64,000 bases of DNA from JAXGXJ01 sp050943595 (GTDB lineage: Bacteria > Actinomycetota > Thermoleophilia > RBG-16-64-13): contig JBMNPM010000005.1 of assembly GCA_050943595.1 (NCBI GenBank), forward strand, positions 62,001-126,000. Direction: 5' to 3'. Below are positions 23,707 through 32,019 of this stretch, in pieces. The position numbers and the translations under genes were made by a program. Below the pieces are notes generated by a model, which was given only the letters and a program-made list of their open reading frames with translations, had not been told where the DNA came from and did not search any database. How positions within the stretch are numbered: position 1 is the stretch's first letter; every line of letters begins with the position of its first letter.

Positions 23707-25395
23707 CTAGCAGGGGGGCCCATCGTCGATGATCTGGGCGTCGAACTCGTCCTTGAGCATCCTGATCAACTCGTCCCTGTCCAGGATTCTAGCATCTTCG
23801 TCCGGAGTGGCTGTTGCAGCCGGTTCTGTGGCCAGTCTGGTCACCACACGTAGGTCTCTACCTGTCAGTTCGCGTAAGGCGGCCGCTATCACTTGAGGGT
23901 TCTTTCCACGGGCCACCTGATCGGCTTGGAATCCGAATCCCGCAGGGAACTTAATGACCAGCTCGTCGCCCTCCAGACTGTCGAGGCGTCCTTCGGCGAG
24001 CACGGCGGCGAGGCCTGCTTGGCGCTTGTTGACGGCGTCGAGCAGGACCGTCCAGGCTCGGCGGAGGTGTTCCACGTCGAGCGGGATGTTGGCTTCTCGG
24101 GCAGGGCGATCCATAGCCGTCGCCGGGTGGTCTGCGGCGGCTTGTGGAGCGGGGGGCTGCGTTGTTGGGGGTGTGTCTGTGGGGGTTTCCGTCGCGCGCT
24201 TGGGTACGGCGTGTGCCGGTTCCACGGGTGCCTCAGGAGCCTCGGCTATCACCGGAGGGGCGGGTTGCATCGCCATGTTGGGCGGGGCAGGTGTGCCCTG
24301 TCCAAAAGCGGTCATCTTGATCAGTACCAGTTCCAATTCCAAGCGGGGATCAGAGCCCTGGCGGACGGCCCGAAGTCCCTCCCCCAGTAGTTCGATGAAG
24401 GCTACTATGCGATGGGTCGAGGCCCGGCCCGCTTGGCTGCGCATCGTCTCCAGCTGCTCTTCGCTGATCGTCATGCCGGCCGGCATGTCCACCGTGTGCT
24501 TGACGACGTACAAGTCACGTAGGTGGCCGAGTAGGTCCTTCATGAACTGGTTGTAGTCGGTGCCTGCCTGATTGAGGCGGTCGACAAAGAGCAGTGCCCC
24601 CCGGGTATCATGTTCGTAGACCAGATTGACGATTTCGAACAGCAGATCGTGTTGGACGATGCCGAGGATGTCGAGCGTCTGTTGCAGGGAGATGTCGCCG
24701 TCAGAGTACGTGGCCAGCTGGTCGAGGACTCCGATGGCATCCCGGAAGCTGCCGCCACCCGCCCGCGCCATGACGGTCAGTGATGCCTCTGCCACCTTGA
24801 TCCCCTCATGATGGGCGATGGATGCCAAGACGGCTACGACCTCGTCTACAGAGGGGCGTCGGAAGTCGAACCTCTGGCAGCGTGAGAGGATGGTTGCCGG
24901 GACCTTGTGGGGCTCGGTTGTGGCCAGGACGAACACAGCGTGGGCAGGCGGTTCTTCCAGTGTTTTGAGTAGGGCGTTGAAGGCGTGTCCGGAGAGCATG
25001 TGCACCTCGTCCAGGATGTATACCTTCATGCGACCTTCAAGCGGAGCGAAGTTGACCTTGTCAAGCAGCATCTCGGTCACTTCCTCCACTGTGCGGTTGG
25101 AGGCCGCGTCCATCTCCACTACGTCGAGTGCGCTGCCCCTCTTAATGGCTTCACAACGCGGACAGGTGCCGTCCGGCGTGGCCGTCGCCGCGCCCTTCCC
25201 CGCCTCACAATTGAGGGCCATGGCCAGGATCTTGGCAGTGGACGTCTTGCCGGTGCCCCGCGGGCCGGTAAAGAGATACGCGTGACTGACCCGGTCGTGG
25301 ATGATGGCGTTACGGAGTGTGCGCGCCACGTGCTCCTGCCCCACGATGTCCTCAAAGCGGGCGGGCCGGTATTTGCGGTACAGGGATACTGACAT
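23707..25395 (-). CDS. dnaX: DNA polymerase III gamma/tau subunit
   Basis: 562-aa clamp-loader ATPase. Walker A GPRGTGKTSTAKILA (about 39-53), the zinc-module cysteines (LNCEAG, then DGTCPRCEAI), Walker B region KVYILDEVHML, sensor 1 VLATTEPHKVPATI and the SRC motif ILSRCQRF, then the oligomerisation domain (LLGHLRDLYVVKHTV) and a Pro/Ala-rich linker to a tau-like C-terminal domain (LRRAWTVLLDAVNKR). The length fits tau; no clear slippery run for a separate gamma form was found. First of the dnaX - ybaB - recR set. Confidence 0.96.
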   Translation of the reverse strand: MSVSLYRKYRPARFEDIVGQEHVARTLRNAIIHDRVSHAYLFTGPRGTGKTSTAKILAMALNCEAGKGAATATPDGTCPRCEAIKRGSALDVVEMDAASNRTVEEVTEMLLDKVNFAPLEGRMKVYILDEVHMLSGHAFNALLKTLEEPPAHAVFVLATTEPHKVPATILSRCQRFDFRRPSVDEVVAVLASIAHHEGIKVAEASLTVMARAGGGSFRDAIGVLDQLATYSDGDISLQQTLDILGIVQHDLLFEIVNLVYEHDTRGALLFVDRLNQAGTDYNQFMKDLLGHLRDLYVVKHTVDMPAGMTISEEQLETMRSQAGRASTHRIVAFIELLGEGLRAVRQGSDPRLELELVLIKMTAFGQGTPAPPNMAMQPAPPVIAEAPEAPVEPAHAVPKRATETPTDTPPTTQPPAPQAAADHPATAMDRPAREANIPLDVEHLRRAWTVLLDAVNKRQAGLAAVLAEGRLDSLEGDELVIKFPAGFGFQADQVARGKNPQVIAAALRELTGRDLRVVTRLATEPAATATPDEDARILDRDELIRMLKDEFDAQIIDDGPPC

Positions 25396-25520
25396 GTGCC
25401 GCTGGGCTCCTTGTTAGCGCACTCGGTGGGCAGCACGATTATAGCAGCCGGCCCCCTGCTCTCCGGGCCCGGCCGTCGGCCGGGCCTGCACGTTGATGTC
25501 GGCAGAGCGGAGGGGCAGGT

Positions 25521-27251
25521 TCAAAACAACTCGCTGTGTACCCGTTCTCTCTCCCTGTCGATCTGTTCAGGTGTGGCCCCCAGATGGGTGAGCACGTATT
25601 CCGTAATGCCCAAGGCTACCTCGCCTTCCCCCGAGAAGACCTGGTCTGCACCTGCTGCGCGTAGCTCGGGTACATCAGCAAGGTAGGCGGCGCGGGCTAG
25701 GATATGGATGTGCGGATTCATGCTGCGGGCCGTCTTGATGACTTCGGCTGCGTTCTTGAACCCTGAGACGCTCAGCACCAGTGTCCCCGCTTTGTGCACG
25801 CCGGCCTGCTCCAGGATACTTGCCAGCGTGGCATCACCAAACATGGCCTGCATCCCTTCGGCCTTAAGTCGTTTGACGGTCTCGAGATTCATCTCGATTA
25901 TGCAGGGCTCAATCCCCTGCTCGCGCAGTAAGCGGGCGGCCGTTCGGCCCACCGGTCCATAGCCGATGATGACCGCCTTATGGGCCGGGTCGGTATCTAC
26001 CGGTTGTTCACCGAGCGCGGGTCCGGCGGTGGCCGGCACCCGCGCGTTCAGCAGTCGCCAAAGCCGCGTGCGCTTGATGAGCCAGTTTTCTATAGGGCCC
26101 ACCGTCCGGTACACGATGGAATTCACCGAGATGGAGATGATGGCTGCTCCGATGATGGCGTCTGTGGCCCAGTTGTTGAAGAAGCCCAACTGAGTTCCCA
26201 GGGTCGCCAGGATAAAAGAGAACTCGCCGATCTCAGCCAGCGCAGCCGCTGTCCCCAGGCTCACCCTGCTCGTGTATCGCCCCACCATGCAGACCACCAC
26301 GGTGATGATGGGCTTGACGATCATCACCAACACCAGTGTCAAGAGGAGGATGCCGGGAGCATCGAGTACCGACCTGGGATCGAACAGCATGCCCACCGAG
26401 ACGAAGAACAGTACGGCAAAGGCATCGCGCATGGGGAGGGCCTCGGAAGCCGCTCGGAAGCTGAAGTCAGACCGGCCTACCACCAGGCCGGCCAGCAGGG
26501 CTCCCAGAGCCATGGATACGCCGAACACGCGCGCGGAGCCTAAGGCGATTCCTAGGGCCATCACAAGGATTGTGAGGGTGAACAGTTCTCGGGAATGAGT
26601 CGCGGCTACTCGGGCAAGTATCCATGGGATAAGCCGGCTCCCTACCAGTATCGTGAAGATGATGAGACCTATGATCTTGAGGATGGCGAAGAGCACCTGC
26701 AGTCCGCCACTGCTCCCGCCGGTGCCGCCGTCTCCTGCGAAGAAGATGGGGATGAGTACCAGCGCCACCACCGTAAGGAGATCCTTGAGCACCTCCCACC
26801 CCAACGAGATGCGTCCCACCTGGGTATGGAGGTGGTCGTTGTCGGAGAGTGTGCGGGTGATGACCACGGTGCTGGCCATGGAGAGTGCAAAACCGTAAAC
26901 CAGGCCGGCCTTGAAATCTCCGCCTGCCCAGTCGAAGACTATCGCTCCGAGGATCGTGATGAGCACTGTGTGGGCCAGCGCTCCGGGGATGGCTATGTAC
27001 TTGACCGCCAGTAGTTCGCGGAAGTGGAACTGCAGACCTACGCCGAACATGAGCAAGATCACGCCGACATCGGCGAGTTGAGCCGCGATGTTGGGATCCG
27101 CGTCGAAGCCCGGCGTGGCGGGTCCGAGCGCGATACCGGCGACCAGGTATCCCACTATGGGAGAAAGGCCGATGCGTTGGGTTATGTAGCCGAACACCAG
27201 GGCTACGGCCAGACCGAGCCCCAGAGTCAGGAGAAGGTTGGCTTCCTCCAC
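25521..27251 (-). CDS. Cation:proton antiporter, CPA2/Kef type with TrkA-N domain
   Basis: 576 aa. About twelve membrane segments (from LLTLGLGLAVALVFGYITQRIG to about residue 390, including PIVGYLVAGIALGP and GVSMALGALLAGLVVGRSDF) are followed by a cytosolic RCK/TrkA-N domain (AVIIGYGPVGRTAARLLREQGI; MFGDATLASILEQAGV) that binds nucleotide and gates transport. Relatives exchange K+ or Na+ for protons. GTG start two bases after the stop of the universal-stress gene, so the pair is cotranscribed; UspA domains often accompany such antiporters as regulators. Confidence 0.93.
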   Translation of the reverse strand: MEEANLLLTLGLGLAVALVFGYITQRIGLSPIVGYLVAGIALGPATPGFDADPNIAAQLADVGVILLMFGVGLQFHFRELLAVKYIAIPGALAHTVLITILGAIVFDWAGGDFKAGLVYGFALSMASTVVITRTLSDNDHLHTQVGRISLGWEVLKDLLTVVALVLIPIFFAGDGGTGGSSGGLQVLFAILKIIGLIIFTILVGSRLIPWILARVAATHSRELFTLTILVMALGIALGSARVFGVSMALGALLAGLVVGRSDFSFRAASEALPMRDAFAVLFFVSVGMLFDPRSVLDAPGILLLTLVLVMIVKPIITVVVCMVGRYTSRVSLGTAAALAEIGEFSFILATLGTQLGFFNNWATDAIIGAAIISISVNSIVYRTVGPIENWLIKRTRLWRLLNARVPATAGPALGEQPVDTDPAHKAVIIGYGPVGRTAARLLREQGIEPCIIEMNLETVKRLKAEGMQAMFGDATLASILEQAGVHKAGTLVLSVSGFKNAAEVIKTARSMNPHIHILARAAYLADVPELRAAGADQVFSGEGEVALGITEYVLTHLGATPEQIDRERERVHSELF

Positions 27252-27253
27252 GC

Positions 27254-28162
27254 TTACTCCGGTTGACCAGGCCCTTGGTTGGTCTCAGTCACATCCTCGC
27301 TCACCACCAAGACGTCGGCTACGGACGTGGCCAGGACATGACGGGTGACGCTGCCGGGCAACATCTCCTGCAGGAGCGACTTATCCCTCTTTCCTATGAC
27401 GATGAGGTCGCTCTGCAACTCCTTCTCCTTAGCCAGGATGAGTGAAGCGGCTTCGCCGTGGGCCACCGACCGGTGCAGGTGGGCTCCGTATACATCGAGC
27501 GAATCGACGAGGTCTTCCAGTTCCCGTAGGGATTTCTGGTGCATCCTCATGCGATAGCTTTCGATCCTGTCGTCTGTGATTCCCACTGAGCGGAGGGTGT
27601 CCTCATAGGGCACGACGAAGGCGTTGAAGACTGTGGTATCGGCCTCAGGGACGAGGAGCCGGGTCGTTTCAAGGGCGGGCATGGAAGTGGGCCCGAAGGC
27701 CACCGGCACGAGAACGCGTTGGTACGGTGCGTCGGGGGGCCGTTTGACGATGAGGACCGGACGGCGGCAGCGACGCAGCAGCCTCTCCGAGGTGCTGCCG
27801 AGGAGAAGGTCGCGGATCTCGCTGGCGCCGTGGGCGCCTACCACGAGTAGGTCTGCTGTGTCGCCCAACGCGGCGATTTCGTCGACGGCGTCGCCTACCG
27901 CCACTTGTTCTTGTGCCGTGATGCCGGTCTCGTGGGAGATCTCCAGCGCCAGGGCACTGAGTCGGGCTGCGGCTTCGTCGCGCACACGCCCTTCGATGTC
28001 GATGGACAAGCCCAACAATGCCCTCAGCGAGCGCAGCGACGGGCCGTGTAGCACGTGGAGGATGGTCAACCGGGCTCCTATGCCATGTGCCAACAAGGCT
28101 GCCCGGTGGGCTGCGTGCGTGGCGTTAGGGGAGAAGTCGGTGGCGGCTAGAACGACTGTCAT
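27254..28162 (-). CDS. Tandem-domain universal stress protein
   Basis: 302 aa with two UspA folds: the first from VVLAATDFSPNATHAAHRAALLA to the ATP motif VVGAHGASEIRDLLLGSTSERLLRRC, the second from RVLVPVAFGPTSMPALET to VIGKRDKSLLQEMLPGSVTRHV. Both halves keep a G-x2-x9-G-S/T type nucleotide loop. The ATG at 28162 gives the normal start; the open frame runs upstream into the SRP RNA gene and should not be used. It is coupled to the antiporter at 27251 and probably modulates it or signals stress. Confidence 0.92.
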   Translation of the reverse strand: MTVVLAATDFSPNATHAAHRAALLAHGIGARLTILHVLHGPSLRSLRALLGLSIDIEGRVRDEAAARLSALALEISHETGITAQEQVAVGDAVDEIAALGDTADLLVVGAHGASEIRDLLLGSTSERLLRRCRRPVLIVKRPPDAPYQRVLVPVAFGPTSMPALETTRLLVPEADTTVFNAFVVPYEDTLRSVGITDDRIESYRMRMHQKSLRELEDLVDSLDVYGAHLHRSVAHGEAASLILAKEKELQSDLIVIGKRDKSLLQEMLPGSVTRHVLATSVADVLVVSEDVTETNQGPGQPE

Positions 28163-28259
28163 GGCTCTCTCCAGTGGCCAGTGGCCTGTACCCCGGCGGC
28201 GAACGTCGTCTTCCAGCAGCCTGTCAAGGCAGTCCGGAGAGGCCGGATTATCAAATGAG

Positions 28260-28530
28260 TGACCGTGCACCCGCCGTCGAAGACACACCTCCGAGCGCCC
28301 ACCGGCAGCCGGCTCAGGCCAAGCTACCCCGCGGCACATGGCAGAGTCTGCTTAGGGCTGCTACCTTCCGGTCCTGACCCGGTTCACAGAGTTCCATTGC
28401 GCAGGACCTAGCCGTCAACACCACACACCGGCGTCAGACCTCACAAGTACGCTCCTCGGGCGGGGATTCAGTCCCGCTAAAGCGGATTGCGGGTACAGGG
28501 CACCGCTGGCTCCCCACCTAGCACGGTCAC
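28260..28530 (-). ncRNA. ffs: Signal recognition particle RNA, long form with Alu domain
   Basis: About 271 nt. The S-domain core GGTCAGGACCGGAAGGTAGC is near the middle of the gene, and the 5' part carries the Alu-domain blocks GTGCTAGGTGGGGAG, AGCGGTGCCCTGTACC and GTGGTGTTGACGG, as in Bacillus scRNA. The 5' GTGACCGTG pairs perfectly with the 3' CACGGTCAC to close the molecule, and this sets the ends. The RNA binds Ffh and targets membrane proteins. A TATAAT at 28540-28535 is its likely -10. Many actinobacteria have only the short form without Alu domain. Confidence 0.95.
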
Positions 28531-28534
28531 CGGG

Positions 28535-28578
28535 ATTATACAGTAGCCGGTCGCCGGTCGCCGGTCGCCGGTTGCCGG
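28535..28578 (-). promoter_or_regulatory. SRP RNA promoter with 7-bp tandem repeats in the -35 region
   Basis: TATAAT (28540-28535) lies 4-5 bases before the RNA start. The -35 position (about 28558-28563) falls in a tandem repeat of GCCGGTC, nearly five units at 28546-28578, and has no TTGACA-like hexamer. Upstream of that the 80 bp to the next gene hold nothing recognised. Confidence 0.55.
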
Positions 28579-28658
28579 AGTCGGCACGACTCGTCGCCGC
28601 CCGGGCTATGCCGCCTGGGCGGTGCCGTCGCGATCGGCACTTGCCGGGCAGGGGTGTC

Positions 28659-29252
28659 TCAAGTGGCGCTGGTGGTAGGAGTCAGCTTCGCGGCTTCATC
28701 CAGGAGTGGGGCGAGGATATCGATAAACTTACCCAAGACGGTTTCTGCGGCCTTGGGGTCGTGGGAAGGGTCCCCCAGCGTGGCGATGGCGCCATGGGCG
28801 TCGGTCAGGATCTTGGCTACATCATTCTGGGCGACGTTGCGTCCCAAGTTCACGGTCGCATAGATGTTGGTCATGGCCGTTCGCGCCGACTCTAGGTTCC
28901 CATCGGCGAGAGCCTTCCGGCAGGATAGGGCCTGTACTCGGGCGCGCAGACCGAACATCACGGCCATGCGTGGATCATCCGTGGCTACATCTTCCTCAGC
29001 GAGTGCGATGGCCAGTGCGTTCTGCATTCTCGCCGTCTTGGCCAGTTCTTTGTCGTGGGGAGATAGGGTTAATGGAGGAGTGCTTGTGGAGGTGGTGGTC
29101 GACGTCGTGGGGACCGTCTGTGTAGTTTTGCCGGTTGAGGTGTTTGTGTCTTCAGAGGAGGAGTTTGTCGAACAACCTAGGGCCGTGCCGAAAGTGATGC
29201 CGATCAGCAGGCAGATCAGTGCAGCAGTCACAGTTCGCAGGTGGATCTTCAC
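28659..29252 (-). CDS. Putative lipoprotein of unknown function
   Basis: 197 aa. A lipoprotein signal peptide (TAALICLLIGITFGTALGCS, lipobox around C27) is followed by a Ser/Thr-rich tether (residues 28-63) and a helical domain of about 130 residues with no family recognised (ELAKTARMQNALAIALAEED; ALADGNLESARTAMTNIYATV). Helix pairing resembles TPR-like or four-helix folds, but this is weak. GTG start with AGGAG seven bases upstream. It lies alone between the SRP RNA and the serine tRNA. Confidence 0.75.
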   Translation of the reverse strand: MKIHLRTVTAALICLLIGITFGTALGCSTNSSSEDTNTSTGKTTQTVPTTSTTTSTSTPPLTLSPHDKELAKTARMQNALAIALAEEDVATDDPRMAVMFGLRARVQALSCRKALADGNLESARTAMTNIYATVNLGRNVAQNDVAKILTDAHGAIATLGDPSHDPKAAETVLGKFIDILAPLLDEAAKLTPTTSAT

Positions 29253-29275
29253 TGTGAGGCTCCTAACAGGGGGTA

Positions 29276-29369
29276 TGGCGGAGTGGGAGGGATTCGAACC
29301 CTCGAGACGAGTTACCCCCGCCTACACGATTTCCAGTCGTGCTCCTTAAGCCAACTCGGACACCACTCC
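29276..29369 (-). tRNA. tRNA-Ser(GGA)
   Basis: 94 nt including an encoded CCA. The acceptor arms GGAGTGG and CCACTCC pair; the anticodon arm is ACGA-CTGGAAA-TCGT, giving anticodon GGA (serine, UCC/UCU); the long variable arm TAGGCGGGGGTAACTCGTCT is that of a class II tRNA; and the T-loop is GGTTCGAATCC. Confidence 0.96.
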
Positions 29370-29420
29370 GCGCCGGGATGACGTCGGCGACGAAGGCGGA
29401 TTATAGCTTACGGTAGCGTA

Positions 29421-30179
29421 TCAGGGCCACGTCGGTTGCCCACCGACTATGAGCGTCCACACGATTAAAGTTAGGCCGGCTAGAAAGCTGCCGGGTACGA
29501 TCAGCGCGGCCACCGGGTCCCTGGTGATCTCATAGGGGGGTAGCGCCCACAGACCGATGGCGCTCAGCACCACGCTGCCGGTGATCGCTGGGATCAACAG
29601 ACCGCCGGCCACGCCTAGATACACAAAGACCGCGCCGTAGGTGGCCAATGAACCGAAGATGAAGAAAGCGCGTATAGGGCCTGCTATGCGTTGCCCGCCT
29701 CCGTGCCCCAGAAAGAGGATGACGGCCGTGGCCACGAAGAAGCCCAGCCCAAAGAGCAGGTAGCCCGCGCGGGTGTCGAGGAAGGCGATCTTGGCGGCGA
29801 ATTCGCCCTGGATATATACCGCGGGTAGAGCTTTGTGGAGGGCATGCCCGGCCAAGTGGACGCCGTGGCCGATGAGTCCTACAGCCAAGCCTAACCAGAA
29901 TACCCAGGCGAATGGGCTGGAGATGGCCGAATAGACGTCAATGGTCCCCCGCACCGACTGAGTGATTACCAAAAAGAGCCGGGCGAACGCGAACGCGGTC
30001 AATGCGGGGAGGAGCGCCAGAAAGACAAGATCCACAGGTTGGGCGGCCCAGGAATCGGGCCGTACGGGCGCGTCGGCTCGTATTCCCTGATAGATTTCCC
30101 AGGCCAAAAGGGAGATCATTAACCAAAAGGCCCCGCGGGTCACGGGAGTCGCCGCTCTCACAGAAGTGCTGGTCCTCAT
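29421..30179 (-). CDS. Polytopic membrane protein of unknown family
   Basis: 252 aa with about seven membrane segments (for example AFWLMISLLAWEIYQGI, LVFLALLPALTAFAFARLFLV and WVFWLGLAVGLIGHGVHLAGHAL). Histidines cluster in GLIGHGVHLAGHALHKAL, which could bind heme or metal, but no known motif is complete. It ends near the serine tRNA; dispersed repeat B lies between its start and the next gene. No function is proposed. Confidence 0.75.
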   Translation of the reverse strand: MRTSTSVRAATPVTRGAFWLMISLLAWEIYQGIRADAPVRPDSWAAQPVDLVFLALLPALTAFAFARLFLVITQSVRGTIDVYSAISSPFAWVFWLGLAVGLIGHGVHLAGHALHKALPAVYIQGEFAAKIAFLDTRAGYLLFGLGFFVATAVILFLGHGGGQRIAGPIRAFFIFGSLATYGAVFVYLGVAGGLLIPAITGSVVLSAIGLWALPPYEITRDPVAALIVPGSFLAGLTLIVWTLIVGGQPTWP

Positions 30180-30260
30180 GTGTCTTCTTCGCGTCGTTTG
30201 TGGCTGGGTGTGACGCTGCCATTCTATCCTTTAGGGTGGTTCTATGGGCACGCCGGCCTC

Positions 30261-30325
30261 TCGAAGCTGCTGAAAAAACGAAGCACCGGCCGCCAGAACG
30301 TGCTGAACAGCACGATAGTGCGTCA
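30261..30325 (+). repeat. Dispersed repeat, copy B
   Basis: Carries GCTGCTGAAAAAACGAAGC, CCGGCCGCCAGAACG and CAGCACGATAGTGCGTCA, aligned with the other copies. The last TCA (30323-30325) is the stop codon of the minus-strand reductase-like gene, as at copy A. Confidence 0.85.
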
Positions 30326-31084
30326 GATGATGAAGGGCACTAGAGCCTTGCGTTTGCGCGGATAGTCGGGGAATTTCTCGCGATACCAAGAGTGCGTCTT
30401 AATGGCCCGGGGAGCGAGGTTTGCCACCGTCCAGACAAAGAAGGCCAGCGCGCCCGGATTCCAGAAGGCCAACGCCCAGCCGCCCCACTCAATGATCTCG
30501 CCCAGATAATTGGGGCAGGAGATAAACCGGTATCCGCCTCCGTGGGGGATCTTGTAGCCGGTTTCACCCGGGGCGCGTAGCGAGATGAGCACGTGGTCGG
30601 AATGTTGGTTGAGCACGAACCCCGCTATGAAGAGGAGGATGCCTAGGATAAACCGCGGATCGAGCATCCAGGAAGCATTGAGATCGGGGCCGAGCGTGAA
30701 CAAGAAACGCGCGTTCAGGTAGCCGTTGCCGATGTTGAAGAGCGCACCCATGGCCACCACGGAGATGGTGATGCTTGGCCGAGCGCTGCGCAGGCGGAAC
30801 GGATAGATGAACGACCGATTCACGTAGTGCGCCACCCAGAGGACGACGGGGATTATCGCCAAGGGGTGCTTGTGCTGGTCACCCAAAACATAGAGGACGA
30901 CGAAGGTGATCAGCGAGGGGCACTCCATGAATATCCACCCCCACCGGGCGCTGATGCTGGGGCCCCATCCTCTGCGGGTGAAGCGGCCGTAGGGGGCGGT
31001 AACGAAGAACAGCATGATGAACGTTACCGCCGCCAAAGCCATCCAGGCGAGCACGAGCCAATGATAGAAGAGCCATTCGTCCAC
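30323..31084 (-). CDS. 3-oxo-5-alpha-steroid 4-dehydrogenase-family membrane protein
   Basis: 253 aa with six or seven membrane segments and the conserved C-terminal block of the steroid 5-alpha-reductase / isoprenylcysteine-methyltransferase-like superfamily: YKIPHGGGYRFISCPNYLGEIIEWGGWAL and THSWYREKFPDYPRKRKALVPFI. Such proteins reduce lipid double bonds with NADPH; the bacterial substrate is unknown. GTG start. A TATAAA box ends seven bases upstream of the GTG on the minus strand, so the message may be leaderless. It diverges from the AEC gene with only 38 bp between starts. Confidence 0.87.
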   Translation of the reverse strand: MDEWLFYHWLVLAWMALAAVTFIMLFFVTAPYGRFTRRGWGPSISARWGWIFMECPSLITFVVLYVLGDQHKHPLAIIPVVLWVAHYVNRSFIYPFRLRSARPSITISVVAMGALFNIGNGYLNARFLFTLGPDLNASWMLDPRFILGILLFIAGFVLNQHSDHVLISLRAPGETGYKIPHGGGYRFISCPNYLGEIIEWGGWALAFWNPGALAFFVWTVANLAPRAIKTHSWYREKFPDYPRKRKALVPFII

Positions 31085-31122
31085 TGAGGCTTTATATCAT
31101 CTAGCAACTGGGGGCGTATGCG

Positions 31123-32019
31123 GTGTACGCTGACGCGGTGCAGCAGATAGTAGACATTATCGCCCCCACGTTCTTCGCTATCGTCCTGGGGTATGTGTTC
31201 GGGAGGGTGAGCAGGGCGTCGCCTGTCGTGTTGATTGACGTAGCTCTGTACATCGCCACTCCTTGCTTGGTGTTGACCTCGCTGCTTGCCAGTCCCATCG
31301 TGGTTGAGGAGGCCGTATGGTTGTGGCTGTCCTGTTTAATGACCATCGCTGGGCCTTATGTGCTGGCACGGCTCATCTTGTGGCGCCGGGGTAGTAAACA
31401 CTCTGGTTTCTACCTGCCGGTCATGTTCGGCAATCTCATCAACATCCCGCTGCCTATCGTCTACCTGGCCTTTGGTACCGAAGGCGTGGCCAACGCTATC
31501 CTCTTCTACGTCCCGCAGGCCTTCCTCATTTACTCGCTGGCTGTCTACATCGCGGCCGGGCAGGCAGGATTGCGCCAGGGTTTGCACGCCATGGTGCGTA
31601 TGCCACTGCTGTATGCGGCTATTCTGGGGATCGTTCTCAACCTGGCCGGCGTGACCCTGCCTAGCCTTATTGATGATTCACTCAGTTTTATGGGCCGGGC
31701 CGCTGTCCCCATCTTCCTGTTGGTGCTGGGGATGACCATGACCAAGGTCAGGCTTTCGCATCTGCCTCTGAGTGTGTTGGCCACCGTCCTGCGTATGGGT
31801 GGTGGCTTCGTCTTTGGGGCCTTGGCGGTGTGGTTATTCGACCTCACCGGTATGCAGAGGGCCATTGTTTTGTTCCAGTCGGCCATGCCGGCGGCTATTT
31901 TGACCGCGGCGCTGTGCACCAAATACAAGAATGAGGCCGAACTGGTGTCGTCGGTGGTGTTCATGAGTACCATGCTCAGCATAGTGGTGGTCCCGGTGCT
32001 GCTATATTTCCTCATGTGA
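31123..32019 (+). CDS. AEC-family (auxin efflux carrier-like) transporter
   Basis: 298 aa, ten predicted membrane segments with the two-half AEC layout: IVDIIAPTFFAIVLGYVFGR at the start, FYLPVMFGNLINIPLPIVYLAFG with the crossover Asn/Pro in segment 4, and ALCTKYKNEAELVSSVVFMSTMLSIVVVPVLLY at the end. Bacterial members carry malate, malonate or other organic acids; the substrate is open here. GTG start after GGGGG. Its TGA overlaps the start of the HAD-AIRS gene, so the two are coupled. Confidence 0.9.
   Translation: MYADAVQQIVDIIAPTFFAIVLGYVFGRVSRASPVVLIDVALYIATPCLVLTSLLASPIVVEEAVWLWLSCLMTIAGPYVLARLILWRRGSKHSGFYLPVMFGNLINIPLPIVYLAFGTEGVANAILFYVPQAFLIYSLAVYIAAGQAGLRQGLHAMVRMPLLYAAILGIVLNLAGVTLPSLIDDSLSFMGRAAVPIFLLVLGMTMTKVRLSHLPLSVLATVLRMGGGFVFGALAVWLFDLTGMQRAIVLFQSAMPAAILTAALCTKYKNEAELVSSVVFMSTMLSIVVVPVLLYFLM

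Noticed and set aside
23707..25395. Programmed frameshift in dnaX to make gamma
   Set aside because: No A- or T-rich slippery heptamer with a following hairpin was found.
28546..28578. CRISPR-like array
   Set aside because: Units are seven bases in direct tandem without spacers; a simple repeat. No CRISPR array was seen anywhere in the window.
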